Source: Bacteroidota bacterium (GTDB lineage: Bacteria > Bacteroidota > Bacteroidia > Chitinophagales > Chitinophagaceae). From it: a stretch of DNA of 64,000 bases. A program made the translations under genes and the position numbers. The notes beneath the pieces were generated by a model, which was not told the origin of the DNA, did no database searches, and saw only the letters and a list, made by a program, of their open reading frames with translations. Shown piece by piece: positions 16,712 to 24,886 of this stretch; positions within the stretch are counted from its first letter, which is position 1, and each line of letters begins with the position of its first letter. The stretch lies in contig JAIUNW010000001.1 in the NCBI GenBank assembly GCA_020161535.1, forward strand, positions 62,001 through 126,000. The letters are read 5' to 3'.

Positions 16712-17890
16712 TTAGGTAAATGCAGGTGACGGCCCGGCAGTTTTGGGCTCATTGGGGCGGGGCATTTTGCCCATCCAAACCCACAGTATGATGCCCGAAA
16801 TGACCAGTAAACTGGAGATGATTTCCGCCTGGGTGGGGTGAAAACCAAAAATATCATACTTAGTATTAATGCGAATTTTTTCAATGAAGAATCGTTCTAC
16901 GCCATTGAAAATCAAATAAAGAGCAAAGATACGACCGGGAATATCGATGCGTTTGCGGAAATACCAAAGCAGGCCAAACAACAGCAGGCAAACCATGGTC
17001 TCGTAAAACGCGGTGGGGTAAACGCCCTCGGGCAGTTCATTGCAATATTGTCCCGTGCAACCCGGAATGGGTTCGCCGGCATTGATCACATTATGGGGGA
17101 AGCGGAAGGACCACATCCAGTTGGGCAGAAAACCAAATGGCTTTGGCTTGTCGCTCACTATGCCCCAGTCGCCATCGCCCGAAACCTGGCAGCCTATCCG
17201 GCCAACCGCATAGGCCAGCATCAGTGCCGGTGCCGTTGCATCACACAAATGCCGCATGGAAATCTTGTGCTTACGGGCATACCACAAAATGGCGATGGCC
17301 GCACAGATGAGTCCGCCGTAAAACGTCAACCCACTAAACGACAATAAAGCAGTTAAAGGATCCGCAATAAACTCGCTCCAGTTTTCGAGGTTGTGAAATA
17401 TTTTGGCACCGCCAAAACCGAATATCGCCGCCAACACCACAAAATCACCTACCCTATCGTGCGGCCAGATGCGAATGATTCTTTCTTCTGGTTTAGCCAG
17501 TTTTTGTTTGTTCTTTTCGTACCATTTTAGCCCGGCGAAAAAAAGCCCGAGGCCAATACCCGCCGGCCAACTTCCTTCAGCCGAAAAAATAAAATTCTGC
17601 GGATCTGCCGGTCCGATAATAAAAGCACCTAAAATCTTGTAGCCCAAAATAAAACCGGTCACAAAATTCATCAGCAACTCGCCAAAGCTGGCGGGTTCGC
17701 CCACGGTAATTTTTGTTTCTTCATAATGCAGTAAACCCTGGCGCCCCTTGCGTTTCAATTCAAGTGTCAATATCCAGGCGGCAGCCAAAAAAGCGATGGC
17801 AACAAAAAAGCCAAAGGAATTGATAAAACGGAGTCCGGGGATCTCCCATCCAAACAGATCCTTAACAGCGTAGTACAGGTTGGGGTACAT
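16712..17890 (-). CDS. lgt: Prolipoprotein diacylglyceryl transferase
   Basis: Lgt transfers diacylglycerol from phosphatidylglycerol to the lipobox Cys of prelipoproteins in the inner membrane. At 392 residues it is longer than the proteobacterial enzyme (about 290), with extra N-terminal residues and a loop near 125-150. Seven or more hydrophobic helices are visible. The signature reads GRIGCQVSGDGDWG (230-243) instead of the classical GR.GNF.N.E..G, the form I associate with Bacteroidota. YPTAFYE near 290 is the conserved C-terminal motif. Its products matter here, since the window encodes at least six lipoproteins. Confidence 0.92.
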   Translation of the reverse strand: MYPNLYYAVKDLFGWEIPGLRFINSFGFFVAIAFLAAAWILTLELKRKGRQGLLHYEETKITVGEPASFGELLMNFVTGFILGYKILGAFIIGPADPQNFIFSAEGSWPAGIGLGLFFAGLKWYEKNKQKLAKPEERIIRIWPHDRVGDFVVLAAIFGFGGAKIFHNLENWSEFIADPLTALLSFSGLTFYGGLICAAIAILWYARKHKISMRHLCDATAPALMLAYAVGRIGCQVSGDGDWGIVSDKPKPFGFLPNWMWSFRFPHNVINAGEPIPGCTGQYCNELPEGVYPTAFYETMVCLLLFGLLWYFRKRIDIPGRIFALYLIFNGVERFFIEKIRINTKYDIFGFHPTQAEIISSLLVISGIILWVWMGKMPRPNEPKTAGPSPAFT

Positions 17891-17935
17891 GCAAATAAAT
17901 TATTGAATTGGCCAGGCAATGATTCGCAATGATAA

Positions 17936-17960
17936 GAAAAAACCCCTGCATGGCAGGGGT
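17936..17960 (-). terminator. Terminator after the bacilliredoxin gene
   Basis: An 8-bp stem ACCCCTGC/GCAGGGGT with a 3-base loop (17942-17960) is followed on the minus strand by a run of T residues (A-run 17937-17942 on plus). It ends transcription 21 bases past the bacilliredoxin stop and before lgt. Confidence 0.85.
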
Positions 17961-17981
17961 TTCAATACTTACTATTATCGA

Positions 17982-18395
17982 TTAACAATACTGGTCGAAT
18001 GCGGCAATCAAGTTGTGTGCAATCATTTGCGCCGAACGGCCTTCAATTTGGTGACGCTCGATGAAATGAACCAGTTGCCCGTCTTTGAACAAAGCCACTG
18101 CGGGGGAAGACGGTGGGTAAGGCAACAAATGTTCGCGCAGTTTTTTAACGGCCTCCACATCATAACCGGCAAAAGCCGTGGTTAAATGATCGGGCTTTTT
18201 CTGGCTATTGGCAACGGCCATCAATACACCGGGACGGGCAGTACCGGCCGAGCAGCCACAAACCGAATTGATCACCACCAGGGTGGTGCCCTCTTTCTGT
18301 AACTGATCGGTTACTTCGCCTGCATTCAATAATTCGGTGAAGCCTTCTTCTGTCAACTCCTCCTTCATGGGAGTTACTATTTCTGCTGGATACAT
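17982..18395 (-). CDS. BrxA/BrxB-family bacilliredoxin
   Basis: Starting at 18395 the protein is 137 residues, the normal size of the YphP/YqiW family. These thioredoxin-fold proteins remove low-molecular-weight thiols from mixed disulfides. The family's CGC active site is visible at residues 46-48 (NSVCGCSAGTARPG), with MYPAEIVTPMKEELTEEGF at the N-terminus. Whether this organism makes bacillithiol cannot be seen here. A good promoter (TACTTTTG) lies just upstream, giving a very short leader of roughly 15 bases. Confidence 0.93.
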   Translation of the reverse strand: MYPAEIVTPMKEELTEEGFTELLNAGEVTDQLQKEGTTLVVINSVCGCSAGTARPGVLMAVANSQKKPDHLTTAFAGYDVEAVKKLREHLLPYPPSSPAVALFKDGQLVHFIERHQIEGRSAQMIAHNLIAAFDQYC

Positions 18396-18415
18396 AGTTA
18401 GATTGTTTGCGTTTG

Positions 18416-18449
18416 CAAAAGTAGAATAAAACAAGGAATGCTGGCAAAA
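18416..18449 (-). promoter_or_regulatory. Putative bacilliredoxin promoter (TTTTG / TACTTTTG)
   Basis: On the minus strand a TTTTG (18445-18449) and a perfect TACTTTTG (18416-18423) are 21 bases apart, a near-ideal Bacteroidota promoter. The start codon lies about 20 bases beyond the -7 element. Confidence 0.65.
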
Positions 18450-18459
18450 GGTTCACTAC

Positions 18460-18502
18460 TGTCAATCTGTCTGTAAAAAATTAACATTTTGTCAATCTGA
18501 CA
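18460..18502. promoter_or_regulatory. Paired TGTCAATCTG repeats with a TGTCA-N3-TGACA inverted repeat
   Basis: TGTCAATCTG occurs at 18460-18469 and again at 18490-18499, exactly 30 bases apart, or about three helical turns. The second copy is part of the perfect inverted repeat TGTCA-ATC-TGACA (18490-18502), and the first has a degenerate right arm (TGTCT). Both lie between the divergent bacilliredoxin and hsp20 genes. They look like a two-site operator for a stress regulator, but no binding protein is identified. Confidence 0.45.
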
Positions 18503-18610
18503 CCAAAATCCTTCTTTTTGAAACCGTTTTCCGTAGAGTTGGCAGGTAAACCGGCACGGTACAGCATTTGAACAGACAATGCCAAATTGTAAAACACAAA
18601 ATTGAATACC

Positions 18611-19039
18611 ATGACACTCGTAAAACGCATTCAGCCCGGCCGTCCTTTTGGCAACTTAATCGAAGATTGGTTCCAGGAATTTCCCGGCTTGCTCCGTGAA
18701 GCAGGTAACCTCGCCGGCACACCGGTAAACATTGTGGAAAACAAGGATGGTTATCATCTTGAAGTAAATGCACCCGGTCGTAACAAAGAAGATTTTAAAG
18801 TGCAGGTGGACAAAGGCCTCCTCACTATTTCCTATGAACACAAAGAAGAATCAACCAGCGAAGACCTGAAAGTGATTCGTCGCGAGTTTAGTGCGGCTTC
18901 TTTTAAGCGCAGTTTTTCGGTCGACGAAAAAGCCGATGCCGCCAATATCCAGGCCAAGTATGAAAATGGCATTCTGAAGGTATTTATACCAAAGAAGGAA
19001 GATGTTAAGGTTGATCCGCAATTGATACATATACAATAA
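18611..19039 (+). CDS. Small heat-shock protein, Hsp20/alpha-crystallin family
   Basis: The ATG at 18611 gives 142 residues. The alpha-crystallin domain spans about residues 38-130, beginning TPVNIVENKDGYHLEVNAPG and including the conserved YENGILKVFIPKKE segment near the end. The N-terminal region (RPFGNLIEDWFQEFPG) is typical for oligomerisation. These chaperones hold unfolding proteins in the cytoplasm in an ATP-independent way. A strong terminator follows. The only operator-like sequence upstream is the TGTCA repeat pair; no CIRCE element is present. Confidence 0.95.
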   Translation: MTLVKRIQPGRPFGNLIEDWFQEFPGLLREAGNLAGTPVNIVENKDGYHLEVNAPGRNKEDFKVQVDKGLLTISYEHKEESTSEDLKVIRREFSAASFKRSFSVDEKADAANIQAKYENGILKVFIPKKEDVKVDPQLIHIQ

Positions 19040-19073
19040 TTGTTTCTCATAAGCAGTTGGTTTTGGTTAATTT

Positions 19074-19101
19074 CCCCTCCGTTTCTACGGAGGGGTTTTT
19101 T
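19074..19101 (+). terminator. Terminator after hsp20
   Basis: A perfect 9-bp stem CCCCTCCGT/ACGGAGGGG (19074-19082, 19087-19095) with a TTCT loop is followed by six T residues. It lies 35 bases beyond the hsp20 stop. Confidence 0.93.
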
Positions 19102-19147
19102 ATTGGAATTGAACCGTTTCTTCTGCTCTAGTATGCTGAAAATGAGC

Positions 19148-19155
19148 TAGATTTG
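19148..19155 (+). promoter_or_regulatory. Putative -7 element (TAGATTTG) for the gene at 19191
   Basis: A perfect TAnnTTTG match 36 bases before the ATG of the next gene. No convincing -33 TTG is found at the expected distance. Confidence 0.35.
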
Positions 19156-19190
19156 CCAAACTTTTGATACTTGTAATTAACATTCAGCGA

Positions 19191-20492
19191 ATGGCATGTA
19201 AACGTTCCCGAATTCACTGGTTACTGGTCTTTGTCCTGATATCCTCTGTATATTCAAGTTTCGGCCAGGATACCTCATTGGTAAAAAAAATACCGGTTGA
19301 TACTTTGCCCTTTCCCACCCTGGTTGTGCCGGTGGATACAGCGCTCAGGATTATTAACCTGAACCCCTACATTACCCTTCATGTGGATTCTTCCATGGAG
19401 TATAATCTCGATATCAATAAAGATTCTTCGAGGTATTTCTGGTACCTGCGCAATGCGCCGGTGGGTCTTCGGATCAATAAAGACGACGGGGTGCTGAGCT
19501 TTAAAGCCGATAAATCCTTTTTCTTATCGGGTCGCCTCAAATACGACCAGGAATACAAAGTGTACCTCGGTGTGCAGAACCTGGCCAATCCCAAAGAAAA
19601 AGTAGATACCTCTTTTACACTCGTGTTCTATAATACAGAAATTGTAATATCGCAGGTAAAGCCTTCGGTAAACTCGGTGGTATATATCGATGAAGGCGAT
19701 ACACTTTCCTTCAATGTACAATGCGAAGCGGGCAGTTTCCCGATTGAACACATGAATACGATAGTGAATGCGCCCCTGCGTAGTTATACTTCGGTGACAA
19801 AATGCAACGACCGCTTTGTATGGCCCGTACCATTTGATTTTGTGAAGGAAACCGATTCGGCCAAAGTGCGGGTATTCAATATCAGTTTTATTGGATCAGA
19901 TAAGTTTTTCAACAAAGACACCGCCATTATTAAAGTGATTGTGCGCGATGCGCTTAACTACCCCTTCCGCCAGGTGGAATATGAAAAAATGGTGAAGGAG
20001 GTCAATAAGTATATTCTCGCTTTGAAGTATACCTTCCGCGAATTGGATAAAAAAGTAAAAAACACCAAGAGCGCGCGCAGTACCTTCGATATTGCATCTG
20101 GTACTTCTGCGCTTACAGGCACTGCGCTTGCTACCAGCACTTCCAAGAGTTCACAAAATGTAGGCAAGGTATTGCCGAGTGTTGGTGTTGCCCTGGTGCC
20201 GGTGAAAGAAGCGGCTTCACCCACCAAAACCTATGAGCAAAATTCGGCCAGCGCCATCCGCGGCTGTATCAAGCGACTGGATTATGTATTGTCAGATAAT
20301 ATGTTGATTGGTGAAAAGGACCCCGAAATTCTGACCAAGCTGGCGAAGATTCGCGCTGAGCTGAAAGCGGTGCAGGTGCAACTTGTTGATGTTCCCCTGG
20401 TCGATACGGGTGAATTCAGCGAAGAAGAACTGAACAACTACTTTAACAGCCCGAAGGTGAACAAGAAATACAAACTGACCCGCAGTAAATAA
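19191..20492 (+). CDS. Secreted protein of unknown function
   Basis: I chose ATG 19191 because it leads directly into a signal peptide (basic CKRSRIHW, then a hydrophobic core, ending near SSFGQ). The 433-residue protein has an N-terminal half with beta-rich, Ig/cadherin-like character (LSFNVQCEAGSFPIEHM, FNISFIGSDKFFNKDTAIIKVIVRD, two repeats of similar form). A C-terminal helical part follows with VNKYILALKYTFRELDKKVK and a Ser/Thr/Ala-rich linker. I recognise no named family. It stands alone between a terminator and a convergent gene. Confidence 0.75.
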   Translation: MACKRSRIHWLLVFVLISSVYSSFGQDTSLVKKIPVDTLPFPTLVVPVDTALRIINLNPYITLHVDSSMEYNLDINKDSSRYFWYLRNAPVGLRINKDDGVLSFKADKSFFLSGRLKYDQEYKVYLGVQNLANPKEKVDTSFTLVFYNTEIVISQVKPSVNSVVYIDEGDTLSFNVQCEAGSFPIEHMNTIVNAPLRSYTSVTKCNDRFVWPVPFDFVKETDSAKVRVFNISFIGSDKFFNKDTAIIKVIVRDALNYPFRQVEYEKMVKEVNKYILALKYTFRELDKKVKNTKSARSTFDIASGTSALTGTALATSTSKSSQNVGKVLPSVGVALVPVKEAASPTKTYEQNSASAIRGCIKRLDYVLSDNMLIGEKDPEILTKLAKIRAELKAVQVQLVDVPLVDTGEFSEEELNNYFNSPKVNKKYKLTRSK

Positions 20493-20511
20493 GGGCGGTC
20501 ATCAATGATGT

Positions 20512-20964
20512 CTATAGGCAATCGCCTTTTCGGCGGGTATCAATGATATATTGTATTTTCCAGCGACCATTCAATTTGACCAGTTGAAACGCATTGACGC
20601 CGCAATGGGAAAACTTTTCGCCCAGGTAAAATTGATAGGGTGTCCAAACGCTGGCCAGGTTATCGTCTACCAGGATGGAACCATAACTGATCCTCTCGTC
20701 GTACACTTCTTTGTGTGGCTTCCCAACACTGCTTACAAATAGTTGTACTGGTTCCGTTTTAACTTCGGTCGACCCGTCTTGATGGCTTACAATGGTTTGC
20801 AGCAGCGCCGTGGGCGAAAAGCATTCGGCCAGCAGGGAGCTATCGCCCGTACGCATCGCCGTAAACAGTTGATCAATGCAGGCCTTGACCGAGGCTTCTT
20901 CTTTCGACTGGGCAAACAGTTGATGGGCGAGCAGCAACAGGATGGCTAAACAGAAATTTCTCAT
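20512..20964 (-). CDS. Secreted NTF2-like (SnoaL/DUF4440-type) protein
   Basis: The 150-residue protein starts with a signal peptide (MRNFCLAILLLLAHQLFAQS). The mature part fits the cone-shaped NTF2-like fold: a first helix VKACIDQLFTAMRTGDSSLLAECF, a central ...DERISYGSILVDDNLASVWTPYQFYL strand pair, and a final GVNAFQLVKLNGRWKIQYIIDTRRKG. Such proteins bind small ligands or act as isomerases, but no catalytic residues can be assigned. It is divergent from topA and likely periplasmic. Confidence 0.82.
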   Translation of the reverse strand: MRNFCLAILLLLAHQLFAQSKEEASVKACIDQLFTAMRTGDSSLLAECFSPTALLQTIVSHQDGSTEVKTEPVQLFVSSVGKPHKEVYDERISYGSILVDDNLASVWTPYQFYLGEKFSHCGVNAFQLVKLNGRWKIQYIIDTRRKGDCL

Positions 20965-21018
20965 CGCGATTGGTTTGTACCTGAAATGTACAAAATCACC
21001 GCCGTCGCAAATCGCAAA

Positions 21019-21049
21019 TTGTTTATTTCGGCGCTTTGGCCTAAACTTG
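21019..21049 (+). promoter_or_regulatory. Putative topA promoter (TTG / TAAACTTG)
   Basis: TTG at 21019-21021 and TAAACTTG at 21042-21049 are separated by 20 bases; the -7 element has one mismatch to TAnnTTTG. The topA ATG is 36 bases past the -7 element. Confidence 0.5.
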
Positions 21050-21085
21050 CAGCGATCGGACGAAAATTAAAACGAAGCGAACCAG

Positions 21086-23728
21086 ATGGCTAAGAATTTA
21101 TTGATTGTGGAGTCGCCCGCCAAAGCGAAAACCATCGAAAAGATCCTGGGGAAGGATTTTTCGGTGAAAAGTTGCTATGGCCATATCCGCGACCTCGACA
21201 AAGGAGAGATGGGTATCGATATAAAAAACAAATACAAGCCGCGGTATATCGTTCCGGACGATAAGGAAAGAGTGGTACAGGAACTCCGGCAACTGGCGAA
21301 GAAAAGCGACGAAGTATGGCTGGCGACCGATGAGGACCGTGAAGGGGAAGCCATTAGCTGGCACCTCTGCGAAGTACTCGGCCTCGATCCCAAATCGACC
21401 AAGCGGATCGTTTTTCACGAAATCACTTCTCCCGCCATCAAGAAAGCAGTGAACCAGCCCCGCATCGTCAATATGGACCTGGTGAATGCCCAACAGGCAC
21501 GCCGGGTATTGGATCGTATTGTTGGCTTCGAGTTAAGCCCTGTTTTGTGGCGCAAAATGAGCATGGGCAATTCGCTCAGTGCGGGTCGGGTGCAAAGCGT
21601 GGCCGTGCGACTGATTGCAGAACGCGAAAGAGAGATCAATGCCTTTCAGTCGGTCAGCCAGTTTCGCATCGAAGCCTGGTTTACCGCTAAGGATACCAGT
21701 GGTAAACTGGTTGCCTTCAAAGCCGAGGGACAAAAATTCAACCAGGAAGCCGATGCCGAGCAATTTCTGCGCTCGTGTGTTGGTGCTGATTATACGGTGA
21801 AAGACATACAGGTGAAGCCGGCACGTAAATCGCCCGCGGCACCATTTACGACTTCTACCCTGCAGCAGGAAGCGAGCCGCAAACTTGGTTACTCGGTGAG
21901 CCGCACCATGCAAGTGGCCCAAAAGCTCTACGAAAGCGGTAAGATCACCTACATGCGTACCGACAGTGTGAACCTGAGTGATACAGCGATGGACAGCATT
22001 CGCCAGCAAGTTGAATCGCAATACGGCCAGCGCTATTTTCAACCCCGAAAGTACAAGAACAAAAACGAGTCGGCCCAGGAAGCACACGAAGCCATTCGTC
22101 CTACTTATATGGATGCCAGCGGATCAGACGATCCGGAAACACAACGTTTGTACGACCTGATTTGGAAGCGTACCATGGCTTCACAAATGGCAGATGCAGA
22201 ATTGGAACGCACCATCGCCAAAATTGGCATCTCTACCAACAAAGAAGAGTTGACTGCCAGCGGCGAAGTGATCAAGTTTGAAGGTTTTTTGAAAGTGTAT
22301 CGCGAAGACCGTGATGAAGAAGACATCACGGATGATGAAACTGCCGAAGGCATGTTGCCGGTATTAACCGTGTCGCAATCCTTGCCACTGCGGGAAATGC
22401 GCGCCACCGAAAGATTCAATCGCCCGGCGCCCCGTTACACGGAGGCATCACTGGTAAAAAAGTTGGAAGAACTGGGTATTGGTCGCCCGTCGACCTATGC
22501 GCCCACCATCTCTACCATTCAGAAAAGAAATTATGTAGAGAAACGCGACAAAGAAGGCACGCCCCGTGAATATCGCATACTCACGCTCGAGAAAGACAAG
22601 ATTCAACAGGAAAAAGCATCCGAGAATACCGGCGCAGAAAAAGCAAAACTGTTTCCCACCGACCTCGGGTTGGTGGTGACTGATTTCTTGAGCCAGTACT
22701 TCAACGACGTGATGGATTATGGTTTCACGGCCAAGATTGAAGAAGAGTTTGACGATGTTGCCAATGGCAAGCGCGAATGGTATAAGATGATTGATGATTT
22801 CTACAATCCTTTCAAAAAAGATGTAGACAATACCATAGAAACCGCTGAACGGGCAACCGGTGAAAGAGAATTGGGGATCGACAATGCCACTGGTAAAAAA
22901 GTGGTAGCACGGATGGGTCGTTATGGTCCTATGGTGCAGATCGGTGAAAGCAATGAAGAAGAAAAACCCAAGTTTGCGCGGCTAAAAATTGGTCAAAGCA
23001 TTGAGACCATCAGTTTTGATGAAGCGATGGATTTGTTTAAGCTGCCCTTGACCCTAGGTGAATATGAAGGCCAGGAAGTGGCCGTGAATGTGGGCCGTTT
23101 TGGCCCCTATGTAAAATTCGGCGAAGAATTTATTTCGATTCCCAAGGGCGAAGACCCCCTAAGCATGGAAATGGAGCGGGCCATCGAACTCATTGAAGCA
23201 AAGCGAACCGCTGATGCGCCGATTGCTACTTATGAGGGATTGCCGGTTACCAAGGGCAAAGGTCGTTTCGGCCCCTTTATCAAGTGGAATGATATGTTTA
23301 TCAATATTCCGCGTGCCTATAATTTCGACGCGCTGAGTAAAAAGGACATCAATGAACTGATCTCTAAAAAAATCGAGAAAGAAGCCAACCGCTATATACA
23401 ACAATGGCCTGCCGAAAAAATTGCGGTAGAGAATGGCCGTTGGGGTCCGTTCATTCGCTTTGGTAAAAAAATGCTGAAGCTGGGTCGCAAGGCCGATGGT
23501 AGCAAGTACGAGGCAGCCGATCTCGACACGGTGACGATCGAAGCCGTTAAAAAAATGATCGAAGACCAGCTACCTGGCGCATTCAGTAAAAAAGCAACCA
23601 CGAAAAAAGCAGCTTCCAAAAAAGCGAGTGCGGCGAAAACCGCTACTACCAGCAAGAAAGCAGCCACTAAAAAGGCCTCGACTGCTTCGGCAAAAACGGC
23701 AGTTAAAAAAGCCGCAAAGAAAAAGTAA
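21086..23728 (+). CDS. topA: DNA topoisomerase I (type IA) with basic Lys/Ala-rich tail
   Basis: TopA relaxes negative supercoils. The 880-residue protein has a TOPRIM domain at the start (LLIVESPAKAKTIEKIL, and DEDREGEAISWH near residue 75) and the active-site Tyr289 in KITYMRTDSVN. It has no Cys-type zinc fingers. Instead it carries C-terminal topoisomerase repeats, each with a GR[YFW]GP core: GRYGPMVQIG, GRFGPYVKFG, GRFGPFIKW, GRWGPFIRFG. The last ~50 residues are almost only Lys, Ala, Ser and Thr, a histone H1-like tail that should bind DNA non-specifically. It appears monocistronic. Confidence 0.97.
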   Translation: MAKNLLIVESPAKAKTIEKILGKDFSVKSCYGHIRDLDKGEMGIDIKNKYKPRYIVPDDKERVVQELRQLAKKSDEVWLATDEDREGEAISWHLCEVLGLDPKSTKRIVFHEITSPAIKKAVNQPRIVNMDLVNAQQARRVLDRIVGFELSPVLWRKMSMGNSLSAGRVQSVAVRLIAEREREINAFQSVSQFRIEAWFTAKDTSGKLVAFKAEGQKFNQEADAEQFLRSCVGADYTVKDIQVKPARKSPAAPFTTSTLQQEASRKLGYSVSRTMQVAQKLYESGKITYMRTDSVNLSDTAMDSIRQQVESQYGQRYFQPRKYKNKNESAQEAHEAIRPTYMDASGSDDPETQRLYDLIWKRTMASQMADAELERTIAKIGISTNKEELTASGEVIKFEGFLKVYREDRDEEDITDDETAEGMLPVLTVSQSLPLREMRATERFNRPAPRYTEASLVKKLEELGIGRPSTYAPTISTIQKRNYVEKRDKEGTPREYRILTLEKDKIQQEKASENTGAEKAKLFPTDLGLVVTDFLSQYFNDVMDYGFTAKIEEEFDDVANGKREWYKMIDDFYNPFKKDVDNTIETAERATGERELGIDNATGKKVVARMGRYGPMVQIGESNEEEKPKFARLKIGQSIETISFDEAMDLFKLPLTLGEYEGQEVAVNVGRFGPYVKFGEEFISIPKGEDPLSMEMERAIELIEAKRTADAPIATYEGLPVTKGKGRFGPFIKWNDMFINIPRAYNFDALSKKDINELISKKIEKEANRYIQQWPAEKIAVENGRWGPFIRFGKKMLKLGRKADGSKYEAADLDTVTIEAVKKMIEDQLPGAFSKKATTKKAASKKASAAKTATTSKKAATKKASTASAKTAVKKAAKKK

Positions 23729-23736
23729 TCGCCTTT

Positions 23737-23751
23737 CCCCAGTTTTTGGGG
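23737..23751 (+). terminator. Weak hairpin after topA
   Basis: A 5-bp stem CCCCA/TGGGG with a GTTTT loop lies eight bases past the topA stop and is followed by a short T-rich stretch (TTTGTGG). It may be a weak terminator. Confidence 0.35.
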
Positions 23752-23894
23752 TTTGTGGATAATTACCATTTGGCTCATTCTATCGAAAGTGGAAATTTAT
23801 TGGCTGAATGCTAACAATAATTTCCCCTGTTGAAGCGTCATATTTGGGAACAGATATGTTAAAGCTGGGAACATGATTTGATAGAACTGCTCTG

Positions 23895-24764
23895 ATGGAA
23901 CAAACCCGCGAAATATCAGCCCTTTTCCACCTGATGGATGACCCCGACACCGAGGTATTCTCGACAGTCAGCGACCGGCTGTTAAGTATGGGCTCCACCA
24001 TTATTCCAAACCTCGAACATTTGTGGGAGAACACGCCCGATGAAGCAGTACAGGAGCGGATTGAAATGTTGATTCACCGGCTTCATTATTGTGACCTGGT
24101 ACAGGAATTTACGCGTTGGAAACAACTCGATGAACCCGACCTGCTGGCCGGCGCCTTGTTGGTAGCGAAATTTCAATATCCCGATCTCCAGGTAAACCAA
24201 GTTTTGCAGGAAGTGGAAAAAATGCGTCGCAATATCTGGCTGGAGTTGAACAACTACCTCACGCCGCTGGAACAAACCAATGTACTAACCACCATTCTCT
24301 ATAATTATTATCACCTCAAGGGCACCGAAGTGAACCACAAGGAGCCCAATGATTTTCTGCTCAACAATGTATTGGAGAGCAAAAAAGGAAATGCTTTGTG
24401 CAATGGCATTCTTTACCTGATCTTGTGTGATCTGCTCAGCATCCCGATTCGTGCCATTCCGATTCCCAAACAGCATATCCTGGCTTACTATGATTTGTCA
24501 GGGGGCGACTGGGCCGACCTGCCCGCCAACCCCATGCACCGCATCAGTTTTTTCATTGACCCTACTAACGGTCAGGTATACTCGCAAAAAGACGTTGAAA
24601 CGTATTTCCGCCGCATTGCCGTACCAACCACCGGACATTTTTTCCGACCTCTCTCTAACCTGCGTCTCATTCAACAACTCCTCGAAGAATTTGCCCGCTG
24701 CTTCAACAACGACCAGCACGGCTACAAACACGATGAACTGCTCGAACTCGCAGCGATGTTGTAA
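23895..24764 (+). CDS. SirB1-type transglutaminase-like protein
   Basis: The 289-residue protein is helical at the N-terminus (residues 1-110, HEAT-like: LFHLMDDPDTEVFSTVSDRLLSMG). The middle is a SirB1/transglutaminase-like domain (RNIWLELNNYLTPLEQTNVLTTILYNYYHLKG). The transglutaminase-type Cys is at residue 169 in GNALCNGILYLILCDLLSIP, and a candidate His at 194 in PKQHILAYYD. It is related to bacterial SirB1/YchA proteins, whose exact reaction is not established. A strong bidirectional terminator follows. Cytoplasmic, since there is no signal peptide. Confidence 0.85.
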   Translation: MEQTREISALFHLMDDPDTEVFSTVSDRLLSMGSTIIPNLEHLWENTPDEAVQERIEMLIHRLHYCDLVQEFTRWKQLDEPDLLAGALLVAKFQYPDLQVNQVLQEVEKMRRNIWLELNNYLTPLEQTNVLTTILYNYYHLKGTEVNHKEPNDFLLNNVLESKKGNALCNGILYLILCDLLSIPIRAIPIPKQHILAYYDLSGGDWADLPANPMHRISFFIDPTNGQVYSQKDVETYFRRIAVPTTGHFFRPLSNLRLIQQLLEEFARCFNNDQHGYKHDELLELAAML

Positions 24765-24790
24765 ATAGCGACTAGTTACCTCATTCTATA

Positions 24791-24823
24791 AAAAAACCCT
24801 TCGCCATAAACGAAGGGTTTTAT
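24791..24823. terminator. Bidirectional terminator between convergent genes
   Basis: A perfect 10-bp stem AAACCCTTCG/CGAAGGGTTT (24794-24803, 24811-24820) with a 7-base loop lies between the SirB1-type gene (+) and the oxidoreductase gene (-). It is flanked by an A-run on the left and a short T/A stretch on the right. Confidence 0.9.
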
Positions 24824-24851
24824 ACTTATCGTCACCACGCACGCGGCAGCA

Positions 24852-24880
24852 CCTTAAACCTTAAACTTTAAACCTTAAAC
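24852..24880. repeat. Heptamer tandem repeat (CCTTAAA)x4
   Basis: Four adjacent 7-bp units, CCTTAAA, CCTTAAA, CTTTAAA, CCTTAAA, and one further base lie between a terminator and the 3' end of the oxidoreductase gene. It is too short for coding and not part of a hairpin. Confidence 0.8.
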
Positions 24881-24886
24881 AGTCGC

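Noticed and set aside
16594..16884. A 96-codon minus-strand frame over the end of lgt
   Set aside because: It overlaps lgt out of frame, starts inside it, and has no recognisable protein features.
18538..18560. Possible sigma-54 (-24/-12) promoter before hsp20 (TTGGCAG...CCGGCAC)
   Set aside because: The -12 half does not match TTGC at the required five-base spacing, so only the -24 half fits.
18396..18610. CIRCE (HrcA) operator upstream of hsp20
   Set aside because: No TTAGCACTC-N9-GAGTGCTAA sequence; only the TGTCA repeats are present.
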